64,000 bases of DNA from an uncultured Bacilli bacterium (GTDB taxonomy: Bacteria; Bacillota_I; Bacilli_A; RF39; UBA660): assembly GCA_910584655.1 (NCBI GenBank), contig CAJUBJ010000007.1, positions 32,233 through 96,232 on the forward strand, read 5' to 3'. Position numbers and translations under genes: made by a program. Of the stretch, positions 44,738 through 52,930 are shown one piece after another. The number at the start of each line of letters is the position of its first letter. Within the stretch, counting starts at the first letter, position 1. The notes under the pieces are model-generated. The model had not been told where the DNA came from and did not search any database. It saw only the letters and a list, made by a program, of their open reading frames with translations.

Positions 44738-45286
44738 ATGGATAGAAGAATTCTTAATACTAAAAAAAAGTTAACAAACTCTTTATTAGTATTAATAAAT
44801 GAAAAAAAAATCAAAGACATCACAGTATTAGAACTATGTAAAAATGCTAACATTAATAGAACAACATTCTATAAATACTATAAGGATATAGATGACATAG
44901 TATTAAAAATAGAAGAATCTTTATTAATGGATTTAGCAAAATACATAGATGATATTAAAAGAAATTATTTAATTTCTTTTACTAGTAGAATTATAGAGAC
45001 TATATCTGAACACAAGGAAACATACACAAGATTATTAGGAGAAAATGGAGATCATACTTTCTTAAGAAGAATATTAAGTTTAGTGTATAATCAAAGTGTT
45101 ATAGAATGGGAAAAACTTCTAAAGAAAGCTTCTAAAAGTGATTTAGAAAACATATATAATTTTATTGTTGATGGCACTATTGGTATTGTAGAATCTTGGA
45201 TTAAAAATAACTGTCAAGAAGATCCTGCTACTGTATCTATTTTCATCAATAAAATTTGTATGAGTGGCTTAAGTAGTTTTATCTAA
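44738..45286 (+). CDS. TetR/AcrR-family transcriptional regulator
   Basis: 182 residues. N-terminal HTH: LNTKKKLTNSLLVLINEKK, then ITVLELCKNANINRTTFYKYY, the standard TetR pattern, followed by a helical effector domain like DhaS-type regulators (TYTRLLGENGDHTFLRRI). RBS GGTGATAAT. It is divergent from the iron alcohol dehydrogenase gene with a 128-base shared region, so it most likely controls that gene and itself. Confidence 0.92.
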   Translation: MDRRILNTKKKLTNSLLVLINEKKIKDITVLELCKNANINRTTFYKYYKDIDDIVLKIEESLLMDLAKYIDDIKRNYLISFTSRIIETISEHKETYTRLLGENGDHTFLRRILSLVYNQSVIEWEKLLKKASKSDLENIYNFIVDGTIGIVESWIKNNCQEDPATVSIFINKICMSGLSSFI

Positions 45287-45289
45287 AAC

Positions 45290-45320
45290 AAAGAACTAGT
45301 TTAACACTAGCTCTTTTCTT
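45290..45320. terminator. Bidirectional terminator
   Basis: AAAGAACTAGT pairs with ACTAGCTCTTT (one mismatch), loop TTAAC, T-rich on plus and T run on minus. Confidence 0.78.
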
Positions 45321-45952
45321 ATGCTTTGATTATCATCAACTTCATTAAAAATAATACATAATTTATTATCAGCATTTATATATAATTTATAACCATTATT
45401 TTTTATATTCATTATTGTAAATGCAATGTCATCACTATTTGATTTATTTTCAATTAATTCTAATAATTCCTCTTCATCGTATTTATACTTTTCTAATATT
45501 TCTTCATTACTTAAACTCTTACCAGTATCTAATGATACTACATATACATTACAATCCTCTTCACCAATTACACCATCTATATAAGGAAAATATCTTTGAA
45601 TAACAGATATAACATCATTATTTACATAATAATCATAATTTATTATATTACCATTCTTCAAATTACCATTATCAATTTTCATATCTTTAAAACTTTTAAT
45701 AACAAAACTCTTTAATTCTAAATTTATATTATCAACATCTTCACTTTTTATATTAATAATTAAATTATTCAATATGTATTCTTCATTATTATAAAACATG
45801 TCTTTGTATTCTGATAAATAAACATAGTCTTTCTGGTGATCAACTTTTTCTAAAACAAATTGTTTTTCTTTTATTTCACCTATATTCTTTTCTTTAACTC
45901 CACAAGCTGATATAAATATTATTAACGTCACCAAAACTATCATTTTTTTCAT
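45296..45952 (-). CDS. Lipoprotein of unknown function
   Basis: 218 residues. Start MKKMIVLVTL and lipobox FISAC (Cys17 lipidated). The mature domain is alpha/beta with VISVIQRYFPYIDG and VYVVSLDTGKSLSNEEILEKY, a pattern seen in DUF3298/RsiV-like extracellular domains, which is a weak likeness. ATG at 45952 has AGGTGAATAA upstream; a GTG 12 bases earlier is part of that site. Monocistronic. Confidence 0.8.
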   Translation of the reverse strand: MKKMIVLVTLIIFISACGVKEKNIGEIKEKQFVLEKVDHQKDYVYLSEYKDMFYNNEEYILNNLIINIKSEDVDNINLELKSFVIKSFKDMKIDNGNLKNGNIINYDYYVNNDVISVIQRYFPYIDGVIGEEDCNVYVVSLDTGKSLSNEEILEKYKYDEEELLELIENKSNSDDIAFTIMNIKNNGYKLYINADNKLCIIFNEVDDNQSIRKELVLN

Positions 45953-45991
45953 ACTTTTATTCACCTAAATAAATTATAACATAAACCAAAA

Positions 45992-46012
45992 TAAAAACAG
46001 ACATAAGTCTGT
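45992..46012 (-). terminator. Intrinsic terminator of the 39-residue gene
   Basis: ACAGAC-TTAT-GTCTGT hairpin followed on minus by T5. Confidence 0.82.
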
Positions 46013-46019
46013 CATTTTA

Positions 46020-46139
46020 TTATTTGCTAGCTTTCTTATTTTTCTTTGTATCTTTAGCTACAAATTTAACTTTAACTCCTCTTACAGCTCCAAATTGTTT
46101 TTTAACACCTTCTGGTAAATTAGCTTTAATAGTTCTCAT
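46020..46139 (-). CDS. 39-residue basic microprotein
   Basis: A small gene with a very strong site, GAGGAGGTGCGTT, before ATG 46139 and its own terminator. The protein begins MRTIKANLPEGVKKQF, has AVRGVKVKF in the middle and ends VAKDTKKNKKASK. It has 13 Lys/Arg against 2 acidic residues, so it should be strongly basic and may bind nucleic acid or the ribosome. No family recognised. Ribosome site, good codon pattern and dedicated terminator together support a real gene. Confidence 0.75.
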   Translation of the reverse strand: MRTIKANLPEGVKKQFGAVRGVKVKFVAKDTKKNKKASK

Positions 46140-46208
46140 AACGCACCTCCTCATTAATAACTAAACAATTATAACATGTATTATACTAAAAATACACCAA
46201 ATTTCAAG

Positions 46209-46544
46209 TTAAAAGAAAAATTTAATAATAGAAAATGAAATTGATGTCAATACTAACAAAATCAAAATTACATACATTGAAGAATTATAATTATTTTTCT
46301 TTTTCTTAACATCCCAAATAATATAAATATAAAATATAATTAAAAATATAAATATTATAACAGAGCTTAGTTCTGTAAGAATATTAATAAGAAATAAAGG
46401 ATATATAATTGAAAAAAATAATATGTATATAAATGAAAATAAATAAAACTTTCCAAATAATATCTTTATTTCATTTGGTATTTCTTTTCTAACAACATTA
46501 TTTACATCTATTTTTCTTTTGATATTTTTGTTTTTTCTAACCAT
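46209..46544 (-). CDS. Small three-helix membrane protein
   Basis: 111 residues. A basic N-terminus (MVRKNKNIKRKID) is followed by three hydrophobic helices (about 33-52, 56-76, 88-110), with KKKKNN in a loop. The start overlaps the stop of the TSCPD gene by one base (TAATG), so it depends on translational coupling; there is no strong own site. Function unknown. Confidence 0.72.
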   Translation of the reverse strand: MVRKNKNIKRKIDVNNVVRKEIPNEIKILFGKFYLFSFIYILFFSIIYPLFLINILTELSSVIIFIFLIIFYIYIIWDVKKKKNNYNSSMYVILILLVLTSISFSIIKFFF

Positions 46545-46798
46545 TATTTATTTTCTTCATATGCTTTTCTTACTGCCTTTGCTAACTGGTCAGCACATGA
46601 AGTTCCTCTCATCCCACATTGATTTCCTAGTAATTTTTCTTCAATATAAGAAACACTTTGACCTTCAAGTAGTTTAGAAACAGCATTTAAATTACCTGGA
46701 CAACCACCCTTAAATTTTATATTCGTAACTTTATCATCTTCTATATTAAAAGATATTTCAATAGAACATGTTCCATTTGTTTTATATTTATATTCCAT
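46544..46798 (-). CDS. TSCPD-domain protein (TIGR03905-like)
   Basis: 84 residues with FKGGCPGNLNAVSKLLEGQS and a second cysteine cluster QCGMRGTSCADQLAKA, the layout of small TSCPD-domain proteins related to the C-terminal part of some ribonucleotide reductases. Four cysteines could bind metal or shuttle disulphides. AGGTGATGAGGA precedes the ATG. Overlaps the next gene by one base. Confidence 0.87.
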   Translation of the reverse strand: MEYKYKTNGTCSIEISFNIEDDKVTNIKFKGGCPGNLNAVSKLLEGQSVSYIEEKLLGNQCGMRGTSCADQLAKAVRKAYEENK

Positions 46799-46821
46799 TC
46801 CTCATCACCTAAAATGATTAT

Positions 46822-46863
46822 AAAAAAAAAGAATGATTAAATCAATCTAATTTAATCATTCTT
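46822..46863 (-). terminator. Intrinsic terminator of the DUF5684 gene
   Basis: Perfect 14-base stem (46829-46842 with 46850-46863), 7-base loop and T7 on minus; the strongest terminator in the window. Confidence 0.93.
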
Positions 46864-46877
46864 ACTCTACTATACAA

Positions 46878-47519
46878 TTATTGTTGATTTATATTATTAG
46901 AATTAACATCAACATTTTGTTGTGGATTCACTGGTTGCTGAACATTTTCTTGAGATACTGTTTGTTGCATAGTTTGTTGATTCATATTCATTGGCTGTGG
47001 GTTTACTGGTTGTTGATTCATATTCATTGGTTGTGGTGTTCCTTGTTGTTGATTAGATACACCATTTTTTGCATCAAAAGCACCATTTGGTGTTACTGAA
47101 GCAGCATTATTCCATACTTCTGTTTTAGAATAACCTAACATTGGAATAGTTACAAAACCAAAGAAAACTGATAAAACAACCCAACTAGTATCTTTATTAA
47201 ATTTCTTAGATAAATTGTAATAAATGTTAACATTAGCTACAACGTTTGCAACTGTACCAATAAATGAAAGAGCTTCTAAGCCCAAAATTGATATTATAGT
47301 TGAAACCATTGCAACTAAGAACCAATACCAATTAAGACCAACTATTTCAACTAAAGTCCAAGTATTATAATAAGGAACAATAGCTTTCCATCCTGGTTGA
47401 CCAGCTTTCTCAAACATTTTCCATAATCCTATAACATAGAAAACTGCCCATGCTAATAGAAAAATTCCTAATACAATTAATAATCCACCTAGGGTAAGTA
47501 TTAAAGATTCTATATCCAT
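46878..47519 (-). CDS. DUF5684-like membrane protein with Q/N/P-rich repeat tail
   Basis: 213 residues. The membrane part (1-130) has a long first helix, then WKMFEKAGQPGWKAIVPYYN, the DUF5684 hallmark, then three more hydrophobic segments. From about residue 150 the tail is low in complexity with Q, N, P and M, including a 12-residue tandem repeat (QPMNMNQQPVNP). The tail is probably a disordered exposed region. AAAGGAAG precedes the ATG. Function unknown. Confidence 0.82.
   Translation of the reverse strand: MDIESLILTLGGLLIVLGIFLLAWAVFYVIGLWKMFEKAGQPGWKAIVPYYNTWTLVEIVGLNWYWFLVAMVSTIISILGLEALSFIGTVANVVANVNIYYNLSKKFNKDTSWVVLSVFFGFVTIPMLGYSKTEVWNNAASVTPNGAFDAKNGVSNQQQGTPQPMNMNQQPVNPQPMNMNQQTMQQTVSQENVQQPVNPQQNVDVNSNNINQQ
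46976..47036. repeat. 36-base tandem coding repeat
   Basis: Two 25-base copies (46976-47000, 47012-47036) differing at one base, period 36, coding the QPMNMNQQ repeat of the DUF5684-like protein. Confidence 0.85.
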
Positions 47520-47574
47520 TTCTCACACTTCCTTTCTTACACTATTATTATATCAAATCATCATTAAAGAACAA

Positions 47575-47925
47575 CTACCAAATCAGATAATTTATTAAAA
47601 TTCCTATACTATAAGATATACCATTTAATATTAAACTTACCAAGTATCCATTAATTTTTTTGTAATTTAAACACTTATTATAAACAAAACCTTCAATTAG
47701 AAATGCAAATAATTCTAAAAATATCATTGCAATTTTTTTACTTACTAATCCACACCTCAAATTAATAAAAAAAGCAATCGAAACAACTAATGGATTTGTA
47801 AGTATATTAACCAATATAACATTCATTATATCCTTTTTATTTTTAACCCCCAAAATTAATGCTAAAACAAGTTCAATTATAATAGTAGAGACTAATGATA
47901 CACACATAACTTTAAATAAATTCAT
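47575..47925 (-). CDS. Small membrane protein
   Basis: 116 residues with four hydrophobic segments. It contains ILTNPLVVSIAF, a pattern seen in other small Firmicute membrane proteins of unknown role, and FLIEGFVYNKC later. GGTGATGAT precedes the ATG. Monocistronic between the DUF5684 gene and the SH3 gene terminator. Confidence 0.72.
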   Translation of the reverse strand: MNLFKVMCVSLVSTIIIELVLALILGVKNKKDIMNVILVNILTNPLVVSIAFFINLRCGLVSKKIAMIFLELFAFLIEGFVYNKCLNYKKINGYLVSLILNGISYSIGILINYLIW

Positions 47926-47947
47926 ATCATCACCATCTTTATTATAA

Positions 47948-47976
47948 CAAAAAACTAAAGCATTACTACTTTAGTT
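47948..47976 (-). terminator. Intrinsic terminator of the MFS/SH3 operon
   Basis: AACTAAAG/CTTTAGTT stem with T-rich tail on minus. Confidence 0.78.
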
Positions 47977-49425
47977 ATTAATCTTCTTTTTATTAACAAT
48001 TGCCAATACTACAATTACCACAAGAGCTAATACAACTGCTCCACTAACACCAATAATTGCCATTTGTGCTGGAGTTAAACTTTTATCTTTTTTATCATTT
48101 TTTTCTTCACTCTTATCTTCTTCATCTTTATATTCTGGGATTCCATTTAAAACATTACATAATTCTTTATCTTTTTCTTCTATTTTTTCTAATTTACTTG
48201 TTAATACCCATCCTACTATATTATCAGTTTTTAAATATGACCAAGAATAATATTCATCATTATAATTTACTTTACTATCATTTCTATAAAAATATTCAGT
48301 TACATCAGTATCTGCATCTATTTTAGAAACCTTTTTAGCATTCTTGCTTGGAAATTCATAAACATCTATATCTTCTTTTGTTCTATATATAGAAACTGTT
48401 CCCCAATTGTATAAAATATTAGTTGATTCCCCTCCATCAACTTCTGCAATCCAAACATTTTCTCCATTATATGAAACATAATACCAACTAGCATCTTCTA
48501 AATAATAATCATAAATAACTTCTACTTCTGCTCCTTTAACAATCTTTTCATTTGTTTTACTAGATAAAACTCCACGTTCTGAATAAATATAAATATCATC
48601 AGACATTATTAAAGCTAAAGAACAGTTATTTTCAACAATTCCAACCGCAGAATAAGGACCATTATAATAAGTAATCAATAACCAGCCTTTAATTCCTTCA
48701 TAATTAACATATAAATATTCTGATTTTAATGATTTATAAGAATATTCATATTCTAAAATAGTTTCCTTAGGTATATTTACACTAATCTCTTCATCTTTAG
48801 TAGGATCAACTTTTAATTTTGTAACATTCTCCGTTAATAGTACTTTATTTTTACCTTCTGGAGCAAAATCTACAACAGAGGTTTTTAAATCTTCATAAAT
48901 ATTACCATAAGGATAAATTACAATCCAACCTTTTGTTCCATCATACTCTACATAAGCCCAAATATCATCACAATATTCATAAGAAATAGTTGAACCTTTA
49001 GGTATAACCTTCTCCTCACTAACTCTTCCATACATTTTAGAAGGTCCTTTATACATTTCAACATCATCAATAGTATAAACTTTATGTGGTGCGTCTAATT
49101 TTACAAAATCATCAAGATTAATTTTATCACTTACCATTCTAGTATTATTTAAATCAATTTCACCAGAAACTCCGTTATATTCAACATATCCATAATAAAC
49201 TTTTGTTTTTGAATCATAATATTCCATATTTATTGTCAATTTAGTATCATACGGAATAACAATAGTCTTATTATTATAAGAATCTTCTAATTTTATACCA
49301 TCCTTATTAGTAACAATAACATCATAAGGTTTAATATCAGGTAGTCCAACATCTGCACTTACAATCAACGGAAAAAACAACAAGCAAATTATCAATCCTA
49401 TCCCTCTAATTAAATTTTTTTTCAT
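47971..49425 (-). CDS. Secreted, tail-anchored SH3-repeat protein
   Basis: 484 residues. A signal peptide (RGIGLIICLLFFPLIVSADVG) is followed by about five SH3-like repeats recognisable by the end motif YVEYNGVSGEI, YVEYDGTKGWIV, YVNYEGIKGWLL, YVSYNGENVWIAE and YLKTDNIVGWVL. Then come an E/D/K spacer and a C-terminal transmembrane helix (about 455-477) with a KKK stop. Bacterial SH3 repeats often bind cell wall. ATG at 49425 has AAGAGGT upstream, and the start lies inside the preceding 57-residue gene. Confidence 0.85.
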   Translation of the reverse strand: MKKNLIRGIGLIICLLFFPLIVSADVGLPDIKPYDVIVTNKDGIKLEDSYNNKTIVIPYDTKLTINMEYYDSKTKVYYGYVEYNGVSGEIDLNNTRMVSDKINLDDFVKLDAPHKVYTIDDVEMYKGPSKMYGRVSEEKVIPKGSTISYEYCDDIWAYVEYDGTKGWIVIYPYGNIYEDLKTSVVDFAPEGKNKVLLTENVTKLKVDPTKDEEISVNIPKETILEYEYSYKSLKSEYLYVNYEGIKGWLLITYYNGPYSAVGIVENNCSLALIMSDDIYIYSERGVLSSKTNEKIVKGAEVEVIYDYYLEDASWYYVSYNGENVWIAEVDGGESTNILYNWGTVSIYRTKEDIDVYEFPSKNAKKVSKIDADTDVTEYFYRNDSKVNYNDEYYSWSYLKTDNIVGWVLTSKLEKIEEKDKELCNVLNGIPEYKDEEDKSEEKNDKKDKSLTPAQMAIIGVSGAVVLALVVIVVLAIVNKKKINN

Positions 49426-49579
49426 TTTTATACCTCTTTTCATCACAATCTAAATTTTTTAATTCTTTTTTTACAAATAAATAAGATAACACCATAACTA
49501 AAGTTACAAAAATAACAACAAGAATCAATTGAACAATAATAAAATTCAAATATTTAAAATTAAAAACCCATTTTATCAT
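49406..49579 (-). CDS. 57-residue single-pass membrane protein
   Basis: Starts ATG 49579, three bases after the MFS stop, with GGATGGTG about 8 bases upstream; ends TAG at 49406, overlapping the SH3 gene start by 20 bases. One strong hydrophobic helix (residues 12-36: FIIVQLILVVIFVTLVMVLS within it) and a charged tail (KKELKNLDCDEKRYKNEKK). Tight coupling on both sides argues for a real gene. It could be a partner of the MFS or SH3 protein. Confidence 0.72.
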   Translation of the reverse strand: MIKWVFNFKYLNFIIVQLILVVIFVTLVMVLSYLFVKKELKNLDCDEKRYKNEKKFN

Positions 49580-49582
49580 ATT

Positions 49583-50644
49583 CTAAACACCATCCTTAAT
49601 TATCTTTTTAAATATAAATGTACTTACTAAAGTAAAAACTACAATAATTCCACAATTTATAAAAATATAATTAAATTTAAAGAAAAACACTGGTATTGAT
49701 CCTAAAAATAGTCCTATAGTTGTCATACCAAACGCTAATCCTGGTGTTTTCTTTAAAACTGAAACTATTAACGCCAAAGTTATCGACATTGTCATACTAA
49801 AAAACAGTACCCCAATTAATGAAATAAACATCAACTTATCGCCAAATAATAAAAATGGTAATGCTAATAAACTACTCCAGATACCAATACTTTTAACACC
49901 ATATGTATCTGCTAAAACGCCTCCTAAAGCTTTGCCAACTCCCATTGCACTATATAAAAGAATTGTTTGTATAACGGTTTTATTCCACGAAGTTGGAAGT
50001 CCATACCCCATATAGCCTCTAATCATAACAACAAATATTGCCAAAAGAATAAGAACTCCACCATTCATTTTTTCATTCGCATAATTAAATTCTAGTTTTT
50101 CTCTTTCATTACCTACATCATTTCTATACATATTAGCAAGTATAATAAAAGGAATAACTGATAAACCAAGAACAACTAAAATCCAAAATGATAAATTAGA
50201 CGTTCCAAGTGACTTACCAGCAATAACCCCAAATGATCCTCCTGATACAAATATTGCACTATGTGATAATTTCCCTTTAGATGTTCTCAATGTTACTTCT
50301 GCTCCATCGACATGTAAAAACGCATTACCTAAAGCTACTAAAGTAATTGAAACATAAGGACTTACAATATTTAAACCAAATAAAATAAAACCACTTATTA
50401 ATAAAAACGTCCCTATTAAACCAATTTTAACCGTTGGAAACTTATCGCTCACATAACCAATAATTGACTGTGGTACAAAAGCAACTGCATCATATATTAA
50501 AGGTACTATCCACAAAAAAGGACTATCTCCAATTAATCTTGCTAATACAAAAAAACATAATACTTCAACAACAAAGTGTACATAAAAATATAAATAACCA
50601 GTAACAATGTTTGGTAATAACAATACACTTTTTATTCTCTTCAC
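49583..50644 (-). CDS. MFS transporter
   Basis: 353-residue polytopic protein with about 11 hydrophobic helices. The A-loop region IIGYVSDKFPTVKIGLIG and later GVGKALGGVLADTYGVKSIGI are of major-facilitator type. ALGNAFLHVDGAEVTLRTSKG is a conserved-looking polar stretch in helix 4-5. The substrate is unknown. GTG start with GGAGTGTGAGTT upstream. First gene of the MFS, 57-residue and SH3 operon. Confidence 0.8.
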   Translation of the reverse strand: MKRIKSVLLLPNIVTGYLYFYVHFVVEVLCFFVLARLIGDSPFLWIVPLIYDAVAFVPQSIIGYVSDKFPTVKIGLIGTFLLISGFILFGLNIVSPYVSITLVALGNAFLHVDGAEVTLRTSKGKLSHSAIFVSGGSFGVIAGKSLGTSNLSFWILVVLGLSVIPFIILANMYRNDVGNEREKLEFNYANEKMNGGVLILLAIFVVMIRGYMGYGLPTSWNKTVIQTILLYSAMGVGKALGGVLADTYGVKSIGIWSSLLALPFLLFGDKLMFISLIGVLFFSMTMSITLALIVSVLKKTPGLAFGMTTIGLFLGSIPVFFFKFNYIFINCGIIVVFTLVSTFIFKKIIKDGV

Positions 50645-50748
50645 AACTCACACTCCATATCTTAATTAAATTATAACACTTTAAGTGTAAAAAAAGCTTT
50701 AATAAAGCAAATATTCTCACTATTTAATCAAATTTTATATATTCCATA

Positions 50749-50757
50749 TGCTATAAT
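50749..50757 (+). promoter_or_regulatory. Extended -10 promoter of the aminotransferase-GNAT gene
   Basis: TGC-TATAAT, 23 bases before the ATG. Confidence 0.65.
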
Positions 50758-50780
50758 AAATATAGAAAAGAGGTTATACT

Positions 50781-52859
50781 ATGCTAGTAAAATCAACTGC
50801 AATACAACGTTTATTAAGAGAAAATCCAATGTTGGGAGAAAGAAGATTTGGTTTACCTTATGTTGGAGCAAGATTAGATAAAGAAGAATTTAATCCTACA
50901 GTACAAGAAATAGCTGACGCTATAGATTTTTATGGATTTGAAGTACGTGATAGTGACATTGTAACAAAAAAAGATATCGACCTAGGTGGCGGTAATCCAA
51001 TGAAATATGGTCCTTATCCACCTTCAATAGACGAAATGATAAAATCACTACAAAAAGGAGACATGTATAAATATCCTTATACTGAAGGTGATGATAATAT
51101 TAGAAAAGAACTTTTAGAGTACATAGAACAAGAAGGATTTATTAATACAGAACCATACGATTATAATGATATTGACGAAAAAGGATTATCTATCCATAAT
51201 ATAACATTCCTACCATCTACATCCATAACATTTAATATTATAATAAATATTATTTCAAAACCAGGCGATGTTATTTTAGTCCCTGGACCAAGCTATGGAT
51301 TATTTACAATACGTGCTGAAAGAGCTGGAGCTGAAGTAGAAATCCTTCCATTAGAAAAAGAAGATGATTTCTTAGTTAATCCAGATAAATTAGCAAAAAC
51401 TATTGATGAAATAAATCATAGCTTACAACGTGTTTATAATAGAAGACACGGATATGTCCCAAGAGTTGTTGCATTCTTAAATGCCAACCCAAATAATCCT
51501 ACTGGTCGTGTTATGGGAGAAAAAGATACAAAATTATTAACTGAAATAAGTCAAGTATGTCTAGATCGTGGAGTATTCGTAATAGATGATATGGTTTATC
51601 GTGATGTTTCTTATGATGAAAATAATTTAGCTAAACCAATTGCAACAATTCCAGGTATGTTCAGAAACACTATTACATTATTTGGTTTATCTAAAAGTTA
51701 TGGAATGGCCTCTTTACGTGCTGGTTTCTTAATAGCTGATGAAATAATAATACGTGAAGTAATAAATCGTATCTTCCAAGAAATGGATTCATCTCCTGAT
51801 ATTGTTGGACGTGCTCTAGTTGGTGCTTTTAATGCTCGTAAAGAAAGAAAAGAAGCTTATGACGCTTACTTTAAACCATTAAGAAAAAACTATCAGTTTC
51901 GTTTTAACATTTTAAAAGCATTCATATCAGGTATCGACTCTATTGATGATGAACAAACTAAAAATCAAATTTTAGAAGTAATATCTAAATATATAAAAGA
52001 TGAAAAAACATTATATACAATATTAAAAGGAATGCCATATACTAAATTTCCTAAAGGAAAAAATATATTAGAGCCAGAAGCAGGATTCTTTGCTATTCTA
52101 GACTTCACAGAAGCTAAAGGTAAAACATTCCGAGGAAATTTAATAAGAACTGAAAAAGACTTATTAGAGTTCTTTTATAGAACTAATCGTCTACGTTTCT
52201 TAATCGGACAATCAATAAGTTGGCCATATACAAAAGAGCTTATTGGACGTGTTACATTTGCTATGGACGAAGAAGATTTAATAAATGCTCTTACTTTGAT
52301 GAATGATTCACTACAACAACTAGTTTTAGAGAACTCATATGAAATCAGATATAATCGTTTAGAAGATCAAGAACAAATGGCTCACATCAAAGTAGATAGT
52401 TGGAACGAAACTTATAAAGGAATTATTGATGATGAATATCTAGCCTCTCTAGATTATCAAATACAGACAGATAGATATATTGAATCATTTGACGAATATA
52501 AATATAGTGTTTTAGTAGCTATAGAAAAAGAAACTAACAAAGTAATCGGTTATAGTTGCTTTAGTACAAACCCAAATGAATTTGTTGAAAGCTCCGATTG
52601 TGAACTAGTAAGTTTATATCTAGCTCCTGGATATACTGGTATAGGAGTTGGAAAATCTCTTTTCAGAGAAACTATAAAAATCCTAAAAGGTTATAATAAA
52701 AGAAATATGCTTATTTGGTGTATTAAAGAAAATAAAAATGCTATTAAATTCTATCAAAAACTCGGTGGAAATAAAATCACTGAAAAATTTGCTAAAATTG
52801 GTTCACGTGTATATCCAGAATATGGTTTTATGTTTGATATTAGTAAATTTAATAAATAG
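50781..52859 (+). CDS. Fusion of PLP-dependent aminotransferase and GNAT acetyltransferase
   Basis: 692 residues. Residues 1-510 are a fold-type I class I/II aminotransferase: GGGNPMKYGPYPP, FLPSTSITFNIIIN, PGPSYGLF, NANPNNPTG, VIDDMVY and the PLP lysine K305 in FGLSKSYGMASLRAGF. Residues 518-692 are an acetyltransferase: HIKVDSWNETYKGIIDDEYL, VSLYLAPGYTGIGVGKSLF (acetyl-CoA loop) and NAIKFYQKLGG. One uninterrupted frame joins them. The enzyme could transaminate and then acetylate the same amine; substrates are unknown. RBS AAGAGGT, monocistronic, strong terminator. Confidence 0.9.
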   Translation: MLVKSTAIQRLLRENPMLGERRFGLPYVGARLDKEEFNPTVQEIADAIDFYGFEVRDSDIVTKKDIDLGGGNPMKYGPYPPSIDEMIKSLQKGDMYKYPYTEGDDNIRKELLEYIEQEGFINTEPYDYNDIDEKGLSIHNITFLPSTSITFNIIINIISKPGDVILVPGPSYGLFTIRAERAGAEVEILPLEKEDDFLVNPDKLAKTIDEINHSLQRVYNRRHGYVPRVVAFLNANPNNPTGRVMGEKDTKLLTEISQVCLDRGVFVIDDMVYRDVSYDENNLAKPIATIPGMFRNTITLFGLSKSYGMASLRAGFLIADEIIIREVINRIFQEMDSSPDIVGRALVGAFNARKERKEAYDAYFKPLRKNYQFRFNILKAFISGIDSIDDEQTKNQILEVISKYIKDEKTLYTILKGMPYTKFPKGKNILEPEAGFFAILDFTEAKGKTFRGNLIRTEKDLLEFFYRTNRLRFLIGQSISWPYTKELIGRVTFAMDEEDLINALTLMNDSLQQLVLENSYEIRYNRLEDQEQMAHIKVDSWNETYKGIIDDEYLASLDYQIQTDRYIESFDEYKYSVLVAIEKETNKVIGYSCFSTNPNEFVESSDCELVSLYLAPGYTGIGVGKSLFRETIKILKGYNKRNMLIWCIKENKNAIKFYQKLGGNKITEKFAKIGSRVYPEYGFMFDISKFNK

Positions 52860-52880
52860 TGCAATTAAGCACTATTTTTT
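52854..52880 (+). terminator. Intrinsic terminator of the aminotransferase-GNAT gene
   Basis: AAATAGTGC/GCACTATTT stem with a T6 run. Confidence 0.88.
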
Positions 52881-52881
52881 C

Positions 52882-52909
52882 TTTACAATAAATAAAAAAC
52901 AACTATAAT
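52882..52909 (+). promoter_or_regulatory. Promoter of the 52931 gene
   Basis: TTTACA (52882-52887), a 16-base spacer and TATAAT (52904-52909), directly after the preceding terminator. Confidence 0.72.
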
Positions 52910-52930
52910 AAATAACACTCAGGTGATTTT

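Noticed and set aside
46976..47036. Possible CRISPR-like direct repeat
   Set aside because: Only two copies, in frame within a coding low-complexity tail, period 36 with an 11-base gap; no cas genes.
46881..47099. Plus-strand open frame with repeated LLIHIHWLW pattern
   Set aside because: It is the antisense reading of the Q/N/P-rich repeat tail of the DUF5684-like protein.
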